Source: Candidatus Hydrogenedentota bacterium
GTDB taxonomy: Bacteria; Hydrogenedentota; Hydrogenedentia; Hydrogenedentales; CAILVY01
DNA: 44,838 nucleotides
Direction: 5' to 3'
Assembly: GCA_903837785.1 (NCBI GenBank)
Contig: CAILVY010000079.1
Span: 1-44,838 of the forward strand
The position numbers and the translations under genes were made by a program. The notes under the pieces are model-generated. The model saw only the letters and a list, made by a program, of their open reading frames with translations, was not told the origin of the DNA and did no database searches. Every line of letters begins with the position of its first letter. Position 1 is the first letter of the stretch. Positions 1 to 6,697 of this stretch are shown one piece after another.

Positions 1-26
1 CTCCATCTACATATTGTGCAGCCCGT

Positions 27-55
27 AGCCTATCATATACCATATACGGCGTCAA
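27..55 (-). promoter_or_regulatory. Predicted sigma-70-type promoter reading out of the window
   Basis: On the minus strand a -35 box TTGACG (50-55) is followed after exactly 17 bases by TAGGCT (27-32). This closely matches the pseudopilin promoter at 1334-1362 (TTGACG, 17, TAGGAT). The start point would fall near position 20, so the gene served lies left of the window. Confidence 0.5.
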
Positions 56-270
56 GCCCCGATTTGCCCCCGGATTCTGCCGGCTTCCACACCTCCCACC
101 GCGACCGATACAGAGTGGAAATCACCCGTGCGCCTTCCCCACTTCCCCACGCGTGGTCTTCTTCAGGCAATGTGCCTTTCCTTTCACACGCATGCCCGCA
201 GGACCTGCGTCCCTGCCTTCGACTGCGGTCCCACTCACCGTTTCTCTGGTCAATCCCAGGCGCCAAAACA

Positions 271-297
271 ATGGCGCAGGCTCAACGCCTGCGCCAT
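271..297 (-). terminator. Intrinsic terminator of the pseudopilin gene
   Basis: A perfect 11-bp stem (ATGGCGCAGGC with GCCTGCGCCAT) closes a 5-base loop. On the minus strand it is followed by TGTTTTGG, a short U-rich tail, 31 bases past the pseudopilin stop codon. The inner arms GGCGCAGGC are shared almost exactly with the hairpin at 3086-3124, so this may be one member of a dispersed palindrome family that also works as a terminator. Confidence 0.7.
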
Positions 298-327
298 ATA
301 TTTCGGCCATCTGTGAATTCTGAATCG

Positions 328-1215
328 CTAGCCCATCAAGGCGGACATCAGGCATGCCCACGCGCGGCAGACCGGCGTGTCCGTCGGGTATTTCACGAAA
401 CCCACGTGTCCGTCCATGTACAGCACGTTGCATCCGCCGGGAACGTGATTCATCATGCTCGGATTGGCCGACTGCACATCGTCCTGCATGATGAAGAGTT
501 CACTCTGCGCAAGGGTCGACGCCGCCGGATTGTTGATATCCGTAATGAAGAAGCGTTCGATCCCCTCACGCAGGCGATAGACCGCCTTGCCATTCGCATC
601 CAGGTCCTCGTTGAAGAACTTCCCGCTGCCGCCGCCGTGCCAGGTCCCCAGGTCCGTCAGGATCTGTGAGAAGCCTGCCATGAAGTCCGGGTGAAGATAA
701 TTGTAGACGGTGACTTCCGTAATCGCGGGATCGTTGCGCTGGCTCGGGTCCGCAAGATACACAATGTCCGTTATCGCCCAGGAGAAGTAGTTGTACGAGA
801 ACGAGTAGAAGCGGCACGGATCCACGGGATTCCCCTTGATTCCATCCTTGAGCCATTCGCCGTTCGCAATCGGATTACCCGAGGAATCCGACGGGCAAAC
901 CAGCACGTTCACATCCGAGAGATACTCCGGATAGAACGCGGTGCCCGCGGGCGATGCATCGAAGCCCCCGATCGGCACGCACACGTTGTTCTCCATGTGG
1001 TATTGAGAGACCGGCGGGTACAACTGCCCGCTCGACTCATTCGCATACATCTTGAAAACCAACCCCATTTGCTTGAGGTTGTTCTGGCACGACGAACGCC
1101 GCGCCGCTTCCCGCGCCCGCGCCAGGGCCGGCAACAGGATGGCGGCCAGAATGCCGATAATGGCAATCACGACCAGCAACTCGATCAGCGTAAAACCTTT
1201 CGACGTCTTGGACAT
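328..1215 (-). CDS. DUF1559-type pseudopilin (type II secretion G-like)
   Basis: 295 residues. The N-terminus is a classic class III signal: a short basic leader (MSKTSKG), then [19 protein letters not shown], which is cut before Phe by a prepilin peptidase, and then a long amphipathic helix with the RARE-type continuation. The C-terminus has [11 protein letters not shown], the H-X9-DG-like signature of the DUF1559 family, here with ten rather than nine residues between His and Asp-Gly. The family is greatly expanded in Planctomycetes and relatives; its role is unknown, and most members are stand-alone genes like this one. The start is supported by AAAGGAG about 10 bases upstream. A strong promoter with a palindromic site just after it lies upstream at 1308-1362. 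Family assignment is firm; function is not known. Confidence 0.92.
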   Translation of the reverse strand: MSKTSKGFTLIELLVVIAIIGILAAILLPALARAREAARRSSCQNNLKQMGLVFKMYANESSGQLYPPVSQYHMENNVCVPIGGFDASPAGTAFYPEYLSDVNVLVCPSDSSGNPIANGEWLKDGIKGNPVDPCRFYSFSYNYFSWAITDIVYLADPSQRNDPAITEVTVYNYLHPDFMAGFSQILTDLGTWHGGGSGKFFNEDLDANGKAVYRLREGIERFFITDINNPAASTLAQSELFIMQDDVQSANPSMMNHVPGGCNVLYMDGHVGFVKYPTDTPVCRAWACLMSALMG

Positions 1216-1307
1216 GGCACTCCACTCCTTTCAACGTTCCCGGCACCACCGCTGAAGATTAGTCCGTGCACATCACGTGTCCTGCTGCGGCAGTCCATCC
1301 CCGGGAA

Positions 1308-1321
1308 TATTAACGTTAATA
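1308..1321. promoter_or_regulatory. Candidate operator (LacI-family-like palindrome)
   Basis: A perfect 14-bp AT-rich palindrome, TATTAACGTTAATA, in a GC-rich intergenic region. The central CG inside an A/T inverted repeat is the usual layout of LacI/GalR-family operators. It sits about 12 bases past the -10 box of the pseudopilin promoter, near +6 to +20, where a bound repressor would block initiation or elongation. No regulator gene lies in the window, so binding is inference. Confidence 0.5.
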
Positions 1322-1333
1322 CAGGACCTACTC

Positions 1334-1362
1334 ATCCTAGCAGAGTTCCGCTAAAACGTCAA
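1334..1362 (-). promoter_or_regulatory. Predicted promoter of the pseudopilin gene
   Basis: Minus-strand TTGACG (1357-1362), a 17-base spacer and TAGGAT (1334-1339), with TGC directly before the -10 box (extended -10). The start point would be near 1327, giving a leader of about 110 bases to the gene at 1215 that includes the palindrome at 1308-1321. Confidence 0.65.
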
Positions 1363-1401
1363 GGGCTAAGAAAACTATGGAACCTTGGGAAGGATGCCGG
1401 T

Positions 1402-1430
1402 TTGATTGCGCCTCGGCAAAGGAAGATACT
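1402..1430 (+). promoter_or_regulatory. Predicted promoter of the DUF4038 glycosidase gene
   Basis: TTGATT (1402-1407), a 17-base spacer and GATACT (1425-1430). A start near 1437 would leave a leader of about 45 bases before the ATG at 1483. It diverges from the pseudopilin promoter about 40 bases away. Confidence 0.5.
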
Positions 1431-1482
1431 GCCGGAGAGAGAACATTTGCCCACTCATCCGTTGCGGAAGGACACACCGGCC

Positions 1483-3078
1483 ATGGAATTCCTCGCGCTC
1501 ATGAATTGTCTGATTGAACTCAGTTTCCGCTCGTCGGCAGCCTATGCGGACCCGTACAATGCGGTGGAGATGACGGCCGTCTTCACGCCGCCCTCCGGGG
1601 CATCCATTGCGGTGCCCGCATTCTGGGCCGGGGACAACGTGTGGAAGGTGCGTTTCTCTGCGGCGGCGCCGGGGGAATATCACTTCGAGACACAGTCGTC
1701 AAACCCCCAGGATGCCGGATTGCACGGGCAGCGGGGAACCATTCAAGTCACGCCGTACCCCGGCAAGAACCCGCTCCTGCAGCATGGCCGCATTCGCGTG
1801 GCGGCGGACAGACGCCACTTTGAGCACGCGGACGGCACGCCCTTCTTCTGGACGGGCGACACGTGGTGGATGGGCCTGTCGAAGCGCCTGGACTGGCCGC
1901 AGGGCTTCCAGGAACTCGCGGCGGACCGGGTGGAGAAGGGCTTCAACGTCGTTCAGATCATTGCCGGGCCCTACCCCGACATGGATGCGTGGGATGCGCG
2001 CGGCCGGAACGAAGCCGGGTTCCCGTTCACGGAGAACTTCGACGCGGTCAACCCGGCGTATTTCGATCACGCGGACCTGAAGATCAGCCATCTCGTTCAG
2101 TCCGGGCTGATGCCCTGCATCGTCGGCATGTGGGGGTATTACCTGCCGCAAATCGGCGAGGAGAAAATCAAGCGCTTCTGGCGTTATCTCGTCGCGCGCT
2201 ACGGCGCCTATCCCGTGGCCTGGTGTCTTTGCGGCGAAGGGATGATGCCGTGGTACTTGTCCAAAACCCCCGATGCGGACCGCGAAGCCCAGCGGCACGG
2301 CTGGACGGAGGTGATGCGGCACGTGCGCGCCGTCGACGGCTTCCACAACCTTATTTCGATTCATCCCACCCAGTACGGCCGAGAACAGGTTGAAGACCCC
2401 GCGCTCATGGACTTCGAGATGCTGCAGACCGGGCATGGCGACCTCGAAAGTGTTCCCAACGTCATCGAATGCGTGCGCCAGTCCGTGGACCGCGAACCCC
2501 GCATGCCCGTGGTCAATTCCGAGGTGAATTACGAGGGGATCCTGGGCCGGTGCTGGCAGAACATTCAGCGCCTCTGCTTCTATCACACGGTTTTGAACGG
2601 GGCGGCGGGCTACACATACGGCGCCAATGGCATTTGGCAGATGAGCACGCCTGAGACGCCCTACGGCGCCTCGCCGCACGGCCGATGCTGGGGCAACACG
2701 CCCTGGCAGGAGGCCATGCGTCTGCCGGGCTCCCGTCAGATCGGCCTGGGTGGCGCGTTCATCCGCCGCTATCCGTGGTGGGAGCTGCGGCGACACAACG
2801 AATGGATCGACGAATCCGGGAATCCGGAGGATCCCTACGGGCGCGTGGCCATGGGCATCCCCGGCAAACTGCGCATCGTCTACGCCCCCATGTGCTGGGA
2901 TGCGCCCCGGGTCAAGGGCATCGAATCAGACGCGAAATACAGGGCGTACTACGTTGACCCGTGCACGGGCCGGCAGACCGACCTTGGGCAGGTGCAGGCC
3001 GGACCGGATGGGATCTGGACGCCTCCGCTGCCCCCCGAGGTCCACGACTGGCTGCTCGTGCTCGAAACAAGCGACTGA
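1483..3078 (+). CDS. DUF5060/DUF4038 glycoside hydrolase (GH140 apiosidase-like)
   Basis: 531 residues from the ATG at 1483, which has GGAAGG 11 bases upstream; an in-frame ATG at 1501 is the alternative. Residues about 9-90 match the DUF5060 beta-sandwich (IELSFRSSAAYADPYNAVEM, then W-K-V-R-F-S). Residues about 105-430 are the DUF4038 (beta/alpha)8 barrel, opening with DGTPFFWTGDTWW. Likely catalytic acids are Glu252 in WCLCGEG and Glu347 in VVNSEVNYEG. The C-terminal ~90 residues resemble the small beta-sandwich that closes such enzymes. Characterised relatives act on apiose or arabinose side chains of pectin (GH140), but the substrate here is not known. No signal peptide is visible, so the enzyme may work in the cytoplasm on imported oligosaccharides, unlike the exported enzymes next to it. 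Confidence 0.85.
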   Translation: MEFLALMNCLIELSFRSSAAYADPYNAVEMTAVFTPPSGASIAVPAFWAGDNVWKVRFSAAAPGEYHFETQSSNPQDAGLHGQRGTIQVTPYPGKNPLLQHGRIRVAADRRHFEHADGTPFFWTGDTWWMGLSKRLDWPQGFQELAADRVEKGFNVVQIIAGPYPDMDAWDARGRNEAGFPFTENFDAVNPAYFDHADLKISHLVQSGLMPCIVGMWGYYLPQIGEEKIKRFWRYLVARYGAYPVAWCLCGEGMMPWYLSKTPDADREAQRHGWTEVMRHVRAVDGFHNLISIHPTQYGREQVEDPALMDFEMLQTGHGDLESVPNVIECVRQSVDREPRMPVVNSEVNYEGILGRCWQNIQRLCFYHTVLNGAAGYTYGANGIWQMSTPETPYGASPHGRCWGNTPWQEAMRLPGSRQIGLGGAFIRRYPWWELRRHNEWIDESGNPEDPYGRVAMGIPGKLRIVYAPMCWDAPRVKGIESDAKYRAYYVDPCTGRQTDLGQVQAGPDGIWTPPLPPEVHDWLLVLETSD

Positions 3079-3085
3079 CGCAAAA

Positions 3086-3124
3086 AACACTGTGGCGCAA
3101 GCCGATCGCCTGCGCCACAGTGTT
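3086..3124 (-). terminator. Strong intrinsic terminator of the GH38 gene
   Basis: A 17-bp stem with one G-U type pair (AACACTGTGGCGCAAGC with GCCTGCGCCACAGTGTT) and a 5-base loop. On the minus strand it ends in six or so T residues, so it terminates the GH38 gene whose stop is at 3135. On the plus strand it also lies just past the DUF4038 stop at 3078 and may act both ways. The core arms GGCGCA(A/G)GC recur in the hairpin at 271-297. Confidence 0.8.
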
Positions 3125-3134
3125 CAGGTCAATT

Positions 3135-6100
3135 CTACTCCTCGTCCTCCATCTCCAGCGAGACGGTCCTTATGCCGCGCGCCGGCACAACAACACTGAC
3201 CGGGTCGCTGGGCAATTGGCGCGCCAGCTTCTCCACCTGCGTCCCGAGGAGGTCGGCCCGGTACCCTTCGTCGATGATGCAGCCGGGCACGGCCATCTGC
3301 GCCACCGCATCCTGCTTCGAGGGATTGTAGAGGCGGGCCACCAGGCGCTCGCCATCCAGCCCGAGATCGCCCAGCACGACGGGGCCCTCGGAGAGGGTGA
3401 AGAAGGTCCCCGCGGGCGCCCCCGCCGGCTTGTGCCGCGTCAGGATCGGGCAGCAGGCTTCGCCCATCGCCATCCCGTAGTCCCAGCCGAAGCGCGTGGC
3501 CGCCGCCGGGTCGAACGCGGACTCGTTCAGCCTGAGCGAGAACGCGAACGGGAGGTCGCCGCCCTGGGATGCCTTGTAGTTCGTGTGCCAGTAGTTGTTG
3601 AACACATAGGCGAAGAGGGTGCCCTTGTTGTTCTCGACGCTTGCGGGCCACAGGCCGCGCACCAGATTGCCCACCGTGAACATCGGCGCCTCGCGCGTGG
3701 CCAGGTATGCGCACGAAACATCGTCGCCCGCGGCCACAAACGTGTTGGCCGCGAACCACTCGCGGCAGGCGCCCGGCATCTGTTCGCGATCCACTTCCAC
3801 GATGCCGTACGGCAATTCGACGAAGGATCGGACGTTTTTCGCCGAATCGAGCTTGAACGGAAACGCAAAGTAGCCCGCCTCTTTCACGAGCACGGCATCC
3901 TTCTTCACCACGTTCTTCAACTCGATGTTCCCGTCGCCGGTTACCATCAGGTCCGTCACGACCGGCGGGACATCATCGCCCTCGCGCGTCACGCGAAGCT
4001 GGGCGCGAATCGCACTGTTCACGAGCAGGTCCACCCGGGCACGCGTGTGCGTGCGCGGTTCCAGGGCGGGCGCTGCCGGCGCGCCCGGATGTATCAGCGA
4101 CGTGCCGTCGCCGCCCGTGACATAGAGGAACTGGTTGATGCCGTAGCCGCTCGCGGTGTCCACCCATTCCCGGCCGGATTTCAGATCCACCAGGCTCGCA
4201 ATGGCGCCGGTCTTCGTATCGAAGCGCAGGCGGTAACGGGGCGTTTCCCACGTGTACGCGTCGGCGCCCGGTCGCAGCAGTGGGGCCTCCTGGGCCGGTT
4301 TCGCGCGCCCCAGTTCGTACCACCGGTACCCCATCGCGGGCACACGCTCCGCCACAAACTCGATCAAGTCGCCGCGGCGCTGCGACCGCACCGACTGTCC
4401 GCTCTCCAGATCGCGCACCGCGTTCAGTTTGCCGGGCGCGGGCACCGTCACCACGAGGTCGCGGGGCCACGACAGGGCGTTCTGAACCAGCACCCACTTC
4501 GTTGCGCCGTGTTTCGCGGACTCCGCGCCGGCAAGTCCGGAGACGGCCCGCGCATTCAACACGGCAATGGCCTTCGCCTCTTCGAGTCCGCGCTGGGCGT
4601 AGGCGGCCTTGTACGCCCACTGCTTCACAGTCTGTTCGCCTTCCGGCTGGCTGATGCTCCCGGCCGCGCCCCAGGTGTGTTCATCGTAATACAGGACGTT
4701 GCGCCACGCCTCGTTCAGCGTGTCTTTCGGGAACGAATCCAGGACGCCGTGCAGGGTGGCCAAGGCAAGCCAGCGCTCGGAGAGGCTGAGGCCCGCCCGG
4801 GCAATGCGCGCCATGCCCGTCTCGAGCGCGGAGGACGCCGCGCCATCCTCCCAGTACGATCCCATGTCGCCGTGAAACACGGGCAGATCCTGGCTGAAGT
4901 TGTCCTGGACGTACTGGAAGAAATCGTCCGGACGCGCAATAATGAATTGGGGAAAATCCCATTGCTTGTTCCATTCCTCGGCAACCTCGACGAAATGGAG
5001 ATTCACGGATTCGTTGTCCCAGAAGGCCCCGTTGACGTAGATGGCGTCGCCCGGATAGGCCGCGCCCGCAAAATCCTGCATCCAGGCGGGCAGTTTCTCC
5101 TCCACGGCCTCCACGCTCTCCCGCAGCCCGATCGTGTGCGCCTGCGCATAGCTCTTCGTGAAGATGGCCATCACGCGCGATCCGTCGAGCCCCTCCCATA
5201 TGAACGGGGACTGGATCATCCGTTTGTCCGAGTGAAACCACACGGGACCCCGATCCACATTGATGCCGTCGACAAACCCCGTGACGCCCGCCTGCGACAG
5301 CAGCATCGGCAGTGTGCCCACCGCCGTCGGCACGTCCGTGAGAACCGCCGTGTGCACCGGCACATTGCGCGCGCGGCCGAATTCCTGCGCCGGCGTCAGG
5401 ACCTGCACCAGTTCCTCGCCGCTGCAAATGCCGGTCAGCATGTTCAGATACAGCCCGGTCATCCCGACGCGGCGCTCCGTGATGAACCGTTCGAGCACCG
5501 CAAAAGGATTCGCGCCGGCCTCGCGGAGCCAGTCCGCCTGCGCGGCGACCTCGAGGTTCCACTTGAACGCGGGATTCTTCTCGCACGCCTCCAGGGCGAG
5601 CGTCGTGTTCTTCCGGTGCCGCTCGAAAATGCGCTCCTGCAGATCCGTATAGCCGATGTCCGTGTGCGTCGACGGCGCCACAAAGAGCTTCCACTGCCGT
5701 TCCGGGCGCCCTTCGAACTCCGCCCCCGCCGTCTTCCCGCCTGCCGTCACGACGACGCGGTGTTTCGCGGCCGCGGCGAACGGCGGCGTCAGCAGATGCA
5801 CGGCCGTGGCGCCTTGTTTAAGTCTGAGCTTTTGCGCTGTTTCGGGCATGCCCTCGATGACGGCCTTGGCCTCGCCTTCAAGACCCGCATTGTCGATGAC
5901 TACGCGGACCGCCTGCTTCAGAACGCCATCGACTTTTCGAAAGAACGGCGTACTCGAGGCACGCACCGCCCCGACGTCCACGCCTTGAATGTTCGTGCTT
6001 TCCAGCACGACCGCATCGTAGAGGAGCCAACTGCCTTCCGTCACAGTCAGCGCGATGGCGTTGCCGCCCGCGTGCAGCGCCGTGGCCGGGAAGATCCAGG

Positions 6101-6557
6101 ACTCCCGCGGATGCCGCCCCGCCTTGGGGTCTGTCAGGGAACGATCACCTGCCCCGGCCGGCCAATGCGCCGTCCGAAGCGCCGTATCGTTGACCCGCGC
6201 CTCCATCACCGGCGCGAAGCCGCCCTGCGTATCCACGGCACAAACCGTCAGGCGGCAGGCGTGCCGGGGTATGCTGCCCAGTTCAAATTCGATGCGCAGC
6301 GTGTGCGTCTTGGCCCCGGCCCAGGCATCCGCCGGCCCCGGGTGGATGAACGGCCACGCGCTCGGCGCGCTCCGGCCCACCGTGAACACCGCGTCATTGG
6401 GAAACTGATTCGGGTACTCGGCGTAGTTCCCGCCCAGGGCAAACTCCGCCCCCGTCTCATCCGCCCGCCCAAGGCTCCACAAGGTCTCCGCGCCGGCGGA
6501 GCAGGCTCCAACAAGCACCGCGGCGCAAAGGGTCAAGATCGCAATTCGCAGGTTCAT
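3135..6557 (-). CDS. Large secreted GH38 alpha-mannosidase-like protein
   Basis: 1140 residues from the ATG at 6557, which has AAAGGGAG upstream. The N-terminus is an export signal (LTLCAAVLVGAC) with an acceptable lipobox VGAC at Cys19; signal peptidase I cleavage after SAGA is possible instead. Residues about 24-190 form a rhamnogalacturonan-lyase (PL4) domain III-like carbohydrate module (NYAEYPNQFPNDAVFTVG, WPFIHPGPADAWAG). The GH38 catalytic domain starts near residue 290 with the metal-binding HTDIGY (298-303), the equivalent of the HxDxGW motif. TDVPTAVG, about 100 residues later, probably holds the nucleophile Asp. The C-terminal half is the family's beta-sandwich region (EAGYFAFPFKL, YFNN-like VFNNYWHTNYK). 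Known members hydrolyse alpha-mannosides with a zinc ion; the physiological glycan is unknown. The gene converges on the DUF4038 gene and diverges from the beta-propeller gene at 6698. Confidence 0.88.
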   Translation of the reverse strand: MNLRIAILTLCAAVLVGACSAGAETLWSLGRADETGAEFALGGNYAEYPNQFPNDAVFTVGRSAPSAWPFIHPGPADAWAGAKTHTLRIEFELGSIPRHACRLTVCAVDTQGGFAPVMEARVNDTALRTAHWPAGAGDRSLTDPKAGRHPRESWIFPATALHAGGNAIALTVTEGSWLLYDAVVLESTNIQGVDVGAVRASSTPFFRKVDGVLKQAVRVVIDNAGLEGEAKAVIEGMPETAQKLRLKQGATAVHLLTPPFAAAAKHRVVVTAGGKTAGAEFEGRPERQWKLFVAPSTHTDIGYTDLQERIFERHRKNTTLALEACEKNPAFKWNLEVAAQADWLREAGANPFAVLERFITERRVGMTGLYLNMLTGICSGEELVQVLTPAQEFGRARNVPVHTAVLTDVPTAVGTLPMLLSQAGVTGFVDGINVDRGPVWFHSDKRMIQSPFIWEGLDGSRVMAIFTKSYAQAHTIGLRESVEAVEEKLPAWMQDFAGAAYPGDAIYVNGAFWDNESVNLHFVEVAEEWNKQWDFPQFIIARPDDFFQYVQDNFSQDLPVFHGDMGSYWEDGAASSALETGMARIARAGLSLSERWLALATLHGVLDSFPKDTLNEAWRNVLYYDEHTWGAAGSISQPEGEQTVKQWAYKAAYAQRGLEEAKAIAVLNARAVSGLAGAESAKHGATKWVLVQNALSWPRDLVVTVPAPGKLNAVRDLESGQSVRSQRRGDLIEFVAERVPAMGYRWYELGRAKPAQEAPLLRPGADAYTWETPRYRLRFDTKTGAIASLVDLKSGREWVDTASGYGINQFLYVTGGDGTSLIHPGAPAAPALEPRTHTRARVDLLVNSAIRAQLRVTREGDDVPPVVTDLMVTGDGNIELKNVVKKDAVLVKEAGYFAFPFKLDSAKNVRSFVELPYGIVEVDREQMPGACREWFAANTFVAAGDDVSCAYLATREAPMFTVGNLVRGLWPASVENNKGTLFAYVFNNYWHTNYKASQGGDLPFAFSLRLNESAFDPAAATRFGWDYGMAMGEACCPILTRHKPAGAPAGTFFTLSEGPVVLGDLGLDGERLVARLYNPSKQDAVAQMAVPGCIIDEGYRADLLGTQVEKLARQLPSDPVSVVVPARGIRTVSLEMEDEE

Positions 6558-6599
6558 GGCTTCTCCCTTTCGGCACACACCCGTTTACTCTTCCCCGGA

Positions 6600-6628
6600 A
6601 CGATGCCATGTTTGCGCCATCGAGTCAA
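6600..6628 (-). promoter_or_regulatory. Possible promoter of the GH38 gene
   Basis: Minus-strand TTGACT (6623-6628), a 17-base spacer and CATCGT (6600-6605), with TG two bases before the -10. The -10 box is poor, so this is tentative. Confidence 0.3.
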
Positions 6629-6646
6629 TTCGCGCCCGGCGCCCTC

Positions 6647-6675
6647 TTGAACGCGCGCGGCGGGCGCGCTATAAG
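6647..6675 (+). promoter_or_regulatory. Predicted promoter of the beta-propeller gene with inverted repeat in its spacer
   Basis: TTGAAC (6647-6652), a 17-base spacer and TATAAG (6670-6675). The spacer is almost entirely an inverted repeat, GCGCGC-GGCGG-GCGCGC (6653-6669), a possible repressor or activator site. The start near 6682 would leave only about 16 bases before the ATG, just enough for the GGAAGGAGG ribosome binding site. Confidence 0.5.
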
Positions 6676-6697
6676 GGAGAGGAAGGAGGGAAGTCTC

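Larger units (their letters stand above)
1..327. other. Left-end stretch without a gene
   Basis: No credible coding region is seen here. The long open frames lack ribosome binding sites and any recognisable protein. The stretch holds a leftward promoter near 27-55, which would serve a gene outside the window, and at 271-297 the hairpin that ends the pseudopilin transcript. A short direct repeat of CATATAC lies in the promoter spacer at 34-47. Confidence 0.6.

Noticed and set aside
691-1482. Upstream extension of the DUF4038 glycosidase frame
   Set aside because: The extension overlaps the pseudopilin gene on the other strand and carries no domain; the DUF5060 fold begins at 1483.
2961-6650. 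A 1229-residue open frame on the plus strand opposite the GH38 gene
   Set aside because: Arg/His-rich composition, no family motif and no ribosome binding site; GC-rich codon bias of the real minus-strand gene leaves the opposite frame open.
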